DNA from: Coffea arabica
Taxonomy: Eukaryota > Streptophyta > Magnoliopsida > Gentianales > Rubiaceae
DNA: 64,000 bases
Direction of reading: 5' to 3'
NCBI RefSeq assembly: GCF_036785885.1
Contig: NC_092323.1
Location: 2,892,501 to 2,956,500 of the forward strand
The translations under genes were made by a program, and so were the position numbers. Position 1 is the first letter of the stretch, and each line of letters starts with the position of its first letter. The notes below the pieces were generated by a model. The model was not told the DNA's origin, made no database searches, and saw only the letters and a program-made list of their open reading frames with translations. Shown in pieces: positions 35,929 through 45,004 of this stretch.

Positions 35929-36425
35929 CACCTTCCTCTACAGACCACACTCGAAGATGACCAGAGAGCTACCAATCCAGCTCATATCCAGAACCAGCAG
36001 ATCCCCGATACCTCCACCAAGCTCCAAAACCAACTGGCCCTGTCACAGAAGAAGCAAACAAACGGAAAAGCAGCAAGAAGACACAACACCGAAAGAGCAG
36101 AAACCTAAAATCATAACAATACGGAGAAACAAAAGAGACACAGATGTAAAAGATACAAACACTGCTCGGAAGCAAAGAAAGCAAACTGAGAGATCAAATC
36201 TAGAAAACTGCCGCGAAAATTAAAAGGATGGAAGGAATCAGAAGGTTGCCATGAAAGGAAAGTTACTTAGCTTGCCGCCTAGTTCTTTCCATTTTTAAAA
36301 TTTTGAAAGTTTCGAAGAAGATACACACCCACTGGGGGAGACTTTCTCTCTCTAAGACAGAGAGAATTTTCCTCTCATAGTGAGAGAGCAGAACGCGTGT
36401 TAGTTCTTCCTCCCAGATTCTTATT

Positions 36426-37010
36426 CTCTCTGTTTTTTGTGTTATTTTTTTGGCTGCCGACCTGGTTTCACTTGGACTTCATATTTTAGGCTTTTGGCTA
36501 CTGGACTACAAACGCTTCTTTTCCTCTTTGTTTCCGTGTTTGTTCCAGTGCGTGTAACTTCGACACAAGAAGGACGCAGAAAACTCTAAGAAGGCAAGAC
36601 TTGATATAGCATACGTTCACAGTACCTCGACTCGCGGCTGACGCGCCATGCACTGCGCAAGGTACTGACGGAATTGAAAGAAATCAAAAGAGGCAGCCAA
36701 GCAGACACTAAAAAGAAAATTTTGTTCACTGTACTGTTGCCTTTTTGTTGATCTCTTCAATGCCTAAAAATTGTTTCTTTTGTTTCCCACTCCCACTCCG
36801 AGGAACTTAGCCCAATCCCCCGCTACCATTAATTTATAGTATTTGCTTAACATGCAGAAAAGTGTATACTCGTCAGCTGCTTACCCAATTTAGGGACTAT
36901 ACTATACTTGCCACTGTTAGACAACCTGCACATATGTATCCTACGGTTCCAATTTCTCTCTTAGGAGGAGACATAAATAAGTGCGTAGACTTGGATTTGG
37001 AGTTTGGGGA
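36426..37010. other. Promoter side of the RING-H2 gene
   Basis: Non-coding DNA between the LINE and the tandem duplication. No clear TATA box or repeat ends are seen. Confidence 0.5.
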
Positions 37011-37091
37011 TGATCGGAGAAGAATCAAAATATTCTGAAAGGGGTTGAAAATTGTTGGGCAGCTAGTGGGCATGGAAGAAGATTCTTGGAG

Positions 37092-37166
37092 ATGAGAAAT
37101 CAAGTATTGGGTGTTGCAACACAGGTTCCGGTGATGGCAATTGTGATAATTGTTGAAATATTCTGA
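37092..37166 (+). CDS. Short upstream ORF 1, duplicated N-terminus of the RING protein
   Basis: It reads MRNQVLGVATQVPVMAIVI, exactly the first residues of the RING protein, then five different residues and a TGA, for 24 codons in total. It exists because the 157-bp unit was duplicated. Whether it is in the transcript depends on the transcription start, which I cannot see. Confidence 0.4.
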   Translation: MRNQVLGVATQVPVMAIVIIVEIF

Positions 37167-37248
37167 ATGATCGGAGAAGAATCAAAATATTCTGAAAGGG
37201 GTTGAAAATTGTTGGGCAGCTAGTGGGCATGGAAGAAGATTCTTGGAG

Positions 37249-37323
37249 ATGAGAAATCAAGTATTGGGTGTTGCAACACAGGTTCCGGTGATGGCAATTG
37301 TGATAATTGTTGAAATATTCTGA
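37249..37323 (+). CDS. Short upstream ORF 2, duplicated N-terminus of the RING protein
   Basis: Same 24-codon frame as the one at 37092, shifted by 157 bp, and lying 82 nt before the main RING start at 37406. Confidence 0.4.
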   Translation: MRNQVLGVATQVPVMAIVIIVEIF

Positions 37324-37405
37324 ATGATCGGAGAAGAATCAAAATATTCTGAAAGGGGTTGAAAATTGTTGGGCAGCTAGTGGGCATGGAAGAAGATTCT
37401 TGGAG

Positions 37406-37924
37406 ATGAGAAATCAAGTATTGGGTGTTGCAACACAGGTTCCGGTGATGGCAATTGTGATACTCTTGGTCTTGTTGTTTGTAGGTATCGGCATTATAGT
37501 CGTAATTCATATCTGCATGGTTGGGAGGGCTTTCAGGAGGGGATTTGGGAACAGGAACAGCAGCAATAACATGGTGGTGGAGAGGGGGGAGCTTGGGAGC
37601 AGAAGCATGTCCAGAGAGGAGCTTCCTTGTTTCGATTTCAAAGCAAAAGAGATAAAGGGCGCCACTCCTAGTCCTAGTCCTGCGGACTGTGCTGTTTGCT
37701 TAGAGGACTTCAAGGCCGGAGAGAAGTGCCGGTTGTTGCCTCTGTGCTGCCACAGCTTCCATGCGGAATGTGTTGACATGTGGCTTTTGAGGACTGCTCT
37801 TTGCCCCATCTGCAGAGGTAGTGCTGATTTTGACAGGGCTGTTGAAGAAAGTAGCCGATATGTTGCTGCTGGGGTTCGCAGAGACCAATTCAATATTGCT
37901 TCTGGAACAGAGGTGGGTACTTAG
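37406..37924 (+). CDS. RING-H2 E3 ubiquitin ligase, ATL-like, single exon
   Basis: Intronless, 172 residues. ATG at 37406 (MRNQVLGV); the upstream in-frame codons lack another ATG. A membrane segment spans about residues 14-37 (VMAIVILLVLLFVGIGIIVV). A short linker with EELPCFDF takes the place of the GLD motif. The RING-H2 finger follows: CAVCLEDFKAGEKC, LPLCCHSFHAEC and CPICR, with the C3H2C3 ligands and the Trp of DMWLL that contacts E2 enzymes. ATL proteins are membrane-anchored ligases that ubiquitinate substrates in stress and defence signalling; the substrate here is unknown. The 5' end is tandemly duplicated, which places two start-like ORFs upstream. Confidence 0.88.
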   Translation: MRNQVLGVATQVPVMAIVILLVLLFVGIGIIVVIHICMVGRAFRRGFGNRNSSNNMVVERGELGSRSMSREELPCFDFKAKEIKGATPSPSPADCAVCLEDFKAGEKCRLLPLCCHSFHAECVDMWLLRTALCPICRGSADFDRAVEESSRYVAAGVRRDQFNIASGTEVGT

Positions 37925-38183
37925 CCCAATCAGTCAGTCTTGAATTTGATAGCTTGTTTCGTAGGTTAAGAAAAAGGCCCGTTAAATCAACTGGCCCAAC
38001 TAGTGTTTCTGAACGGGGAATACTTCGGAGTTCCAACCTCAAAGCGGAAATCAAGTTTGTACTAGCACTTTGGGAAAGGAAGCCCCACGAAGGAGCTCTT
38101 TAGGAATGGTTTCAAGCCTGTGAGCTATAATTGGTCCTGCTCAGCTTGTCGGTGTTCGGAAACACAGGTCCACCAGGACCAAC

Positions 38184-38228
<45 letters not shown>

Positions 38229-38884
38229 GTTTAATGGTAGAGATATCGACCACACGGATGATAGAACCAGTATATGTGAGGATAGACGGGTGCCGTGCCA
38301 CAGACGATTCTAAAGTTCTCTTCTCCGCTATATAGGGACAACACACGGGGATTGTCGGGACCAAGTTTAAGAACTCTGAGAGCGCCAATACAGTAGAATA
38401 CTATTTTTAGGGATGAGCCTCACAGCCGAGTTTTAAAAGCAGCCATGATTAGTTTCGCAGTGCCTACTTTGTGACGAGCAAAATTGAGGCCACTACTGCA
38501 TATTTGATGGTCGACGTAACTTGGGGATTGGACCACTGTTTTCAGTTATGAGTCGTGAGGGTTAAGCCGGTTTGCTTTAATTTGTCGCCACCGGATCGAT
38601 CATCCGAGACGAAAGAAAGACGTCATCCTCCGATCATCATATCAGAGGGCTACGTGTATTGAGATTCAATAAACGTTGGTCCTTCTGATGATAATTTCAG
38701 GATTGATGCCTGCATGGTAAACTTTTCCGGTGGACCCTCATTTACCTTACTAGCAGTACACTGTATCACATGTTTCTACGTAACAATCAAGTTGATGCAA
38801 AGTGGATGAAAGTTGTTTTCGCTTTCTTAGAGGAGGAGAGGACAAACTCTATTCTATTGCCCTCGCAAGCTCTTTTTCGAATAA
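37925..38884. other. Downstream of the RING gene, with a (TA)n tract
   Basis: Holds a (TA)19 microsatellite at 38188-38225 and otherwise unremarkable non-coding DNA up to the TIR element at 38885. Confidence 0.6.
38188..38225. repeat. (TA)19 microsatellite
   Basis: An uninterrupted TA run, about 265 bp past the RING stop codon. Likely length-polymorphic. Confidence 0.95.
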
Positions 38885-39595
38885 GGGATAATATCAGAAA
38901 CCTCCCCTGAGGTTTCACTTAATATCACCTATACCTCCATTTATTTTGTTATTTGTGTAACAAAAGTTTTAAAAATCCTAAACTACCCTTTTACTTGCTA
39001 AATGAAAAATACTCCAAAGTCACTTTGTTTACTTGAAGAAAACTATCACTTGAAAAAACAATCTTTAGTAGCACTACCAAAACATCACAATATTATAGTC
39101 CAAAAAATATATATATTTAAAAAATGACAAGATACTTACAAAGAAATAGACTAGCACCAATTTAATTCTATATATTCAAAATAAATTTTTTATGAACTTT
39201 ATATTTTTTTTTTCCAACTTCTTTTCAATCCATGCCTAAACCTTTAAATTGTACTGATCATTATAAAAGTTAATTCAAAATAAACAATGAAATTATACTC
39301 ATTCTATCACAATCATAAAAAGTAAAAGACACATAAAATTCAATGGACTATAATTTATAAATAAAAAATCACATAGTTATCAGAAAAAAATGAGTAAGGG
39401 AAAATGTTGGAGAAAGAAGAAAGAGAAGAAAGTGGCCTTTTTTTTAGCTTCATTTATTTGATATGTGAATTATGTATCATGAGGGTTAATATAGCCTTTT
39501 TACAATTATCAGGGGAGGTAAGTGATATTTTTAAAACTATAAGGGCATCAAGTGATATTAGGAGAAACCTCAGGGGAGGTTTATGATATTATCCC
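38885..39595. mobile_element. GGGATAAT-type TIR element, copy 2 (711 bp)
   Basis: The left end GGGATAATATCAGAAACCTC and right end GTTTATGATATTATCCC are inverted, continuing inward with CCCCTGAGGTTTC versus AAACCTCAGGGG. Flanks TTCGAATAA and TTTCATTAA are only weakly alike, so the target duplication has decayed. Internal ATTTGTGTAACAAAAGTTTT matches the element at 47740 in reverse. No transposase. Confidence 0.75.
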
Positions 39596-39604
39596 TTTCA
39601 TTAA

Positions 39605-41660
39605 TTAGTGCTGCTTGATTGCGTTCTTTCCTGTGGACTGTGTGTATCTAGCTTGGGTGGATCTGGCTTCACGTCAATTTTCAAATTGCCCATTCTAAAT
39701 GATTATTTTGTCTTTTTCTTTTTCCCTTTAATCTTTCTCAGTTTTCAGCAAGTTCAAGCGGACGGAGGACATCAAGAGAAAAAAGATTATAGTATTGATT
39801 AGCAAATTATCAAATTAAGGGGGCAAAGAGACTTTAGGGGTTCGATAGTACGAAGGATGCAGTACTAAATCATTTCACAAAAGGTTGCGGCCGCCAAAGT
39901 TATTAAAATAAAATTGAGGACAGAATTCGAAAGTTGAAAATAAGGGAGAAGAAGGTTCTAACGGTCGGCCCTGCCACGCAAATAATAAACTGACATGTAA
40001 CGTATGAGAGTCCCCTGGACGTAATTTTCACAACGACTGGACTTGTCGCTTTGCTTCGCTCTCGTTCTCATGATCAACGAGACAAATCTAGTACTCCATT
40101 AGATGTAGTATTAGATATATTGATTTAAATTTTGTCACATCTTGGTTGTGTGTGTTTAATACTTGAATTTGTGAGATTTTTTTTTTTTTGAAAAATTAAA
40201 TTTGTGAGATAGCATGACAAATTTTGAACCACTTAATGTATAAGTAAGTGGAATAGGTCTATCCAAATCTTTGCCTTTTCTCGCACCCTTTCATTATTCT
40301 TGCGATTTTATGAAAATTTTTTTCTTCTAATTGTGCAAGTATCTAAATATAATGGTGCAATAAATATAGAGTAATGTTATTTGCACTTTCACTATTCTAT
40401 TTTTGTTTTGATGAAACCATATTACCTTCTCTCTAATCCCATCTCCTTGACTATGAGTTGACTTTACTAGATTTTTGTTATATTCTAAAACTAATTAATT
40501 ATTCCATTACACATTAAAATGACTAATTTAAAACTGTCACTAATATGTATTATATATTTTTCTAAAGAAAACTTCACAAAACTATATGATGCCAAAGATC
40601 AATTTAGCAATGTAATATGAACAGATTTCAAACTTTAAGAGCAAAATAAATAAATAAATAAATTCCAAGCATCAAAGATGACAAAAAACTAAGTATAATT
40701 TCAATGTCTCATAAATAAAACACTAATATTTCAACAAGTCCACTAGAAATAGCTCTTATAATCATCATAGAGAGAGTGAAACTTTCTAGTATATTTCAAC
40801 AAAAGCATTACATCATCTAGTATCCAAATGATACAATGGAACCTCAATTGTGCTCATAAAAAATTTGCAATTTTGAAATTGAAATAAGAATATGAAAACA
40901 AATTTAAAAAACAATTATGTAGATTTAGAAGAAAAAAAAAGAAGCAAAGGTTATCTTTTGGACACGTACGACATTTGTGCCCAACTCCTTACATGTGAAC
41001 AACAAGATAGGGTAGGAAAAGAAATTAGGTTAGAGGTAATATGGTTTATCAAGATGAAAATGGATAATTGGAGTGCAAAAAACATCGCTCTAAATATAAA
41101 TGCTTGTATTCATATGTTAATAAAAATGATAACTTATATATAATTTATTTTCTTATTTGGATTGTCATTTTTCTAATTTTTTTTATATATTTCATGAATA
41201 TATTTTTAAGTACTTTTTTATTTCATATATATGTATAATTATAGAACTCTTTTTTTGTATACAAAAACTCAAAAAATGCGTGGCTTATACCGTTCATTAA
41301 CTCATGCTTGTCTTCGTGCGACAACTTGTGTAGTAGTCTTGTTTTGGGTTGCAATTTTCTGGAGTTTTAGTTAAAAAAAAGTACTATAACAATTTAATAA
41401 ATGTGAGATAAAAATGTGTTCATGAAAAAAACATGTAGTTTTTTTTTCTTTTTTTGTTTTTTGGTTTGGCTGGAAAGGGGGACCGCAACTTCAATAATGG
41501 AGCGCCCTGGTGTAGTTTGTGAATTAATAATATGCCACGCGGCACGCTTCTAGAAGAGTCAATGTAAAATCGCATCTCATAAATGACAAACATTGGCTCA
41601 AGCGGATTGGGTGTCCTTTTGATTCATCAGCTGCCTGAGCGGAAAGAACCATCCAACAAA
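39605..41660. other. AT-rich intergenic region
   Basis: No gene is seen. Around 40150-40215 a short direct repeat AATTTGTGAGAT brackets a T-run. 41345-41440 resembles a fragment of the GTTTGGAT-type family (GGGTTGCAATTTTCTGG, TGTGAGATAAAAATG). Open frames are short and AT-biased. Confidence 0.5.
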
Positions 41661-41672
41661 CACACGCATCCC

Positions 41673-41883
41673 ATGCCAGTGGTCATCCCAATCTTTTTTA
41701 GGCTTGGTGGTGGTGGAGGTCAAGAATTCGAATCTTGCCTCTCATAAAATTTGTCATAGTATGTGACGGTTTTTATTGATCAGTTTCGATAGAGTTTCTA
41801 CTCACATTGAGTCCCCTCCCCCTCCCCCCTAGAATAGGTTAGTTTAAGTTATAGGAATTCTATCGTATCGACAAAAAAAAAAA
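41673..41883 (+). mobile_element. tRNA-derived SINE, + strand (left member of a pair)
   Basis: Flanked by CACACGCATCCC at 41661-41672 and again at 41884-41895. A B-box-like GAATTCGAATC is at 41724-41734, and a poly(A) tail of 11 is at 41873-41883. The body has a C-rich stretch (CCCCTCCCCCTCCCCCC) just upstream of the 3' tail. Confidence 0.75.
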
Positions 41884-41898
41884 CACACGCATCCCGTA

Positions 41899-42111
41899 CC
41901 TTTTTTTTTTTTTTTTTTTGTCGACGGAGTGGGGTGTCCGGGTCAAGTCCGTAAAGGCGGCCCGACTAATCCCCACTTCGGCCCTGCCCAGCGCCCCAAC
42001 CTAACCTAGCACGTTAAATGCACGGCGAACTGATGTTGCTGCGGAGGTTCGACCCTAGGACCTAACGGTCCCGAGGAAGAGGCGCCAACCACCAGCCCAT
42101 TCACGTGGGGG
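41899..42111 (-). mobile_element. tRNA-derived SINE, - strand (right member of a pair)
   Basis: Perfect 15-bp direct repeats CACACGCATCCCGTA at 41884-41898 and 42112-42126. The poly(A) tail reads as a T-run at its left end. On the minus strand the head has an A-box-like TGGGCTGGTGG and a B box GGTCGAACC (42046-42054). It is GC-rich and unlike its neighbour, so it is a different SINE family. Confidence 0.85.
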
Positions 42112-42126
42112 CACACGCATCCCGTA

Positions 42127-42734
42127 TCTTTAAGAGCAAGTTCGGTGGTGAGTGTCATTCACTAGCCACACCGTCAATCGCACGGCCTCCGTTAACAGAC
42201 CATACCACCCACGTGGACATCCACGAATATATTTAATTATTATAAAAATATTTTTTAATTATTTTTTTATTTCTCACATATATAGATGAAATCATTATAA
42301 TATATTTTTCTATAAAAATTTCAAAAAATAGCAATTATAAAATGCTTACTTGTAGCATACTTGTTAGTTTCAAACGCTTCAGCTTCGCATCACAAAATTT
42401 TAAAATAAATCAAACCAATCATATGCTAGAAGCTTTACTTTTGGGTTGCAACTATGAATATTACAGTTGCGACTTATTAATTAGCATCCCGAATCAGATC
42501 GCGGTCCCCATGCCAGCCGGAGCTGCTTCCTAATTAAAGACTGCTTATTTAAGTTTTTTTTTTTTTGGGTCTGCCATTGTTTGAGATTTAAAAAATTCAT
42601 AAAAATATCTCCGACTCAAATCAAGGATGAAAATATATAAAATATAGTGATAGGATGAATATAAATTAAAAAAAAATAGTGGGTAAAATAGTCTGTAACT
42701 TTTAAAATTATAGTATATGTAACATTTTTTTTTT
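42127..42734. other. Intergenic stretch between SINEs
   Basis: AT-rich. The part around 42220-42330 resembles the GTTTGGAT-type family interior (TTTCTCACATATATAGATG). No gene. Confidence 0.5.
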
Positions 42735-42750
42735 GGGTAGAATATGTTAC

Positions 42751-42934
42751 TTTTTTTTTCCGACAACGATAGATGTTGTATAACCTACTCTAGCCTAGTC
42801 TAAGGGAAGGGTCAAGGGGATGGTCAACTAAGACCAACCACATATTGTGGCCAAATTGTGGGAGGCAGGGGTTGATCCCCTGACCTCCAGCATCACCGTT
42901 ATGGTGATGACCACCGAACCAAATGGCCAGTGGC
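42751..42934 (-). mobile_element. tRNA-derived SINE with perfect 16-bp target duplication
   Basis: Direct repeats GGGTAGAATATGTTAC at 42735-42750 and 42935-42950 are identical. The left end is T9 (poly(A) on the minus strand). The minus-strand head has TGGTTCGGTGG (A-box-like) and GGGATCAACCCC (B-box-like, 42868-42880). Perfect repeats mark a young insertion, 185 bp upstream of the UGT start, so it lies in that gene's promoter or leader. Confidence 0.85.
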
Positions 42935-43134
42935 GGGTAGAATATGTTACATTCGGATATTTTCTTACGACTTGCTAATCCGTGTAGGTCTCGCCACGCA
43001 CCTCAAACAAAAATCTCTTGGAACCCACCACCGTTGAAGGTTTGCAAAGTATATGGTACCTTTTTTTTTTCTTGGCAGGAAAAGCTAGGAAGACTCCGGA
43101 GAGGAGAGGCAGCACAATTCACAGTAGGCGTGAC

Positions 43135-44604
43135 ATGGGTTCTTCTTCCGGTTCCGGCCAACATGCTGTCCTGTTCCCCTTCATGGCCAAAGGCCACACC
43201 ATCCCACTCCTCCACCTGGCTCGCCTCCTTGTCCATCGCAGCTTGACCGTCACGATCTTCACCACCCCAGCAAACCGGCCTTTCATCCTCAATTACCTTG
43301 CGGACCTGATCATGAAAAACACTACTACTAGTACTGTAGGAGTCTCCGTTATGGATCTCCCTTTCCCTGAAAGCATCGACGGAGTACCCCCCGGCATTGA
43401 AAGTACCGATAAACTTCCCCACATATCTCTTTGGTTGCCTTTAGCAAGAGCCACGCACCTCATGCAACCCCATTTCGAACAAGCCCTGACTTCCCTCCCG
43501 CCGGTTACTTTCATGGTAACAGATGGTTTCTTGGGTTGGACCGTCCACTTCGCCAACAAGTACGGCATCCCCAGGCTGGTCTACTACGGCATGAGCAACT
43601 TCGCCAGCACATTATCCAGGGTCGCGGGGGAGAGCGGACTTCTCTGGAAAACCCAGTCGGCTGATGAGTTGTTTGCGGTTCCTAACTTCCCCTGGATCAA
43701 GCTCGCCAGAAATGATTTTGACGAGTCTTTTAGTGACCCTGAACCCAAGGGCCCACGTTTCGAGTTCATCATCGATTGCACCGTTACCGCTTCAATGAGC
43801 TTTGGCCAACTAGTTAACAGCTTTTACGAGCTGGAACCAGTTTATATAGATTACTGGAACCGCCATTATGAACCGAAACTGTGGTCAGTGGGGCCTCTAT
43901 GTCTGGCCGAGCCACCCACACCTAGTCCAGAGCATGAAAGCTCATGGATTGACGAGTGGCTGGACCGAAAGCTAGACCAAGGGCAGGCAGTTCTTTACGT
44001 TGCGTTTGGATCCCAAGCGGAGATATCAGCGGAGCAATTCCAAGAAATCAAAAGCGGGCTGGAGAGATCGCAGGTGAATTTCTTGTGGGTCGTCAGGAAA
44101 AATGAATCGCAACTCAGCGATGGATTTGAAGAGAGAGTTAAAGACAGGGGTCTGATAGTCAGAGAGTGGGTTGACCAGAGGAAAATCCTGGGCCACCGGA
44201 GCGTTGTGGGGTTTTTGAGCCATTGCGGTTGGAATTCTGTTCTGGAGAGCATATGCGCCAAGGTTCCGATACTGGCTTGGCCGATGATGGCGGATCAGCC
44301 GCTGAATGCAAAGTTGGTGGCGGAAGAGATTAAGGTTGGAATAAGGGTGGAGACGTGGAATGGGTCGGCCAAGGGGTTGGTGAAGTCGGAGGGATTGGAG
44401 AAGGGTGTGAGAGAGTTAATGGAAGGAACACGAGGGCAGGAGGTGAGGAAGAAGGTAAAAGAAGTCGGAGAAGCGGCCATGAGGGCCGTCAAAGAAGGTG
44501 GGTCGTCCTGGAACACGCTGAATCAGCTCCTGGACCAGTTGCAATTGCATGCAAACAGACACGCTCAGCCAAAATTTACTACTACTGCTACTACTACTAT
44601 TTGA
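43135..44604 (+). CDS. UGT90A: UDP-glycosyltransferase, UGT90A type, single exon
   Basis: 489 residues; ATG at 43135 (MGSSSGSGQH). The N-terminal acceptor domain has the catalytic His21 in AKGHTIPLLHLA and a likely partner Asp in VTDGFLGW. The C-terminal donor domain has the complete 44-residue PSPG box, from WVDQRKILGH through HCGWNSVLES to WPMMADQ. The closing Gln of that box usually favours UDP-glucose. Blocks such as FPESIDGVPPGIE, VNSFYELEPV, YVAFGSQAEIS and EEIKVGIRVET match UGT90A1 closely. Cytosolic enzymes of this family glycosylate small phenolic or terpenoid acceptors; the acceptor is unknown. The C-terminus (KFTTTATTTI) is encoded by an ACT microsatellite. Arabidopsis At5g14860 holds the same place in the gene order. 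Confidence 0.93.
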   Translation: MGSSSGSGQHAVLFPFMAKGHTIPLLHLARLLVHRSLTVTIFTTPANRPFILNYLADLIMKNTTTSTVGVSVMDLPFPESIDGVPPGIESTDKLPHISLWLPLARATHLMQPHFEQALTSLPPVTFMVTDGFLGWTVHFANKYGIPRLVYYGMSNFASTLSRVAGESGLLWKTQSADELFAVPNFPWIKLARNDFDESFSDPEPKGPRFEFIIDCTVTASMSFGQLVNSFYELEPVYIDYWNRHYEPKLWSVGPLCLAEPPTPSPEHESSWIDEWLDRKLDQGQAVLYVAFGSQAEISAEQFQEIKSGLERSQVNFLWVVRKNESQLSDGFEERVKDRGLIVREWVDQRKILGHRSVVGFLSHCGWNSVLESICAKVPILAWPMMADQPLNAKLVAEEIKVGIRVETWNGSAKGLVKSEGLEKGVRELMEGTRGQEVRKKVKEVGEAAMRAVKEGGSSWNTLNQLLDQLQLHANRHAQPKFTTTATTTI

Positions 44605-44868
44605 TGAGATGAGATGAGACGAGGGGCTATCCTAAGTGATGTTTAAGAAACTCAACTTAAGACTTTACCCGTCCTTTTGCGTATCTTGTCCTAATTGGTT
44701 TCCATGCTTGTTTTCTCTTTTCAGCTTCATTTGGGCCGGTCTTGTAAATCATGTAGCACTGTCGTTTTGATAATTTTCACTCACCTTGCAACTTTTCCTG
44801 GATGTTTACAAATCAATAAGATGTGAATTTATGTTTTTTTTATGCCACAATGCCTTGCTTTATATTTC

Positions 44869-45004
44869 GTTTGGATTTTACATTATTTTGAAAACAAAAT
44901 AAGATTCTTTAATTACATTTTTAGTTTTTCAATCACTTTTTAACCTGTATCAAATACATTAAAAGAAGTGCTACAGAAAATAATTATCAAACACTAATAT
45001 TCAT
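44869..45004. mobile_element. GTTTGGAT-type MITE, degenerate copy
   Basis: Starts GTTTGGATTTTACATTATT and ends AATTATCAAACAC, with GTGCTACAGAAA preserving the family's GTGCTACAGTA motif. Confidence 0.5.

Larger units (their letters stand above)
30260..36406 (-). mobile_element. Nearly full-length L1-type LINE (6.15 kb), non-LTR retrotransposon
   Basis: The insert is bounded by perfect 19-bp direct repeats TTCCTCCCAGATTCTTATT at 30241-30259 and 36407-36425. Reading on the minus strand, a 5' UTR of ~480 bp is followed by ORF1 (DUF4283-like with a zinc knuckle) and ORF2 (endonuclease, reverse transcriptase, zf-RVT, RNase H). The 3' end is a short A tail (T6 on the + strand at 30260-30265). It lies antisense to the flanking host genes, ~0.5 kb past the ARM gene. 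The perfect target repeats mean a recent insertion, yet both ORFs carry lesions, so the source copy may already have been defective or decay was quick. Confidence 0.93.
37011..37462 (+). repeat. 157-bp tandem duplication of the RING gene's 5' end (2.9 copies)
   Basis: Units at 37011-37167, 37168-37324 and 37325-37462 (the last is 138 bp) appear identical by eye. Each contains TGATCGGAGAAGAATC, GGCATGGAAGAAG and the RING start region ATGAGAAATCAAGTATTGGG. The third unit is the one that leads into the full gene. The motif ATATTCTGAA occurs near both unit ends and may have promoted the duplication. Identity among copies means a very recent event or an assembly artefact. Confidence 0.9.

Noticed and set aside
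34029-36223. Long Pro/Ser-rich + strand open frames across the LINE
   Set aside because: Antisense shadows of LINE ORF1 and ORF2, whose minus-strand frames have real domains.
42040-42060. tRNA-like B box (GGTTCGACC on the + strand)
   Set aside because: Belongs to the SINE at 41899-42111, not to a functional tRNA; no cloverleaf can be made around it.
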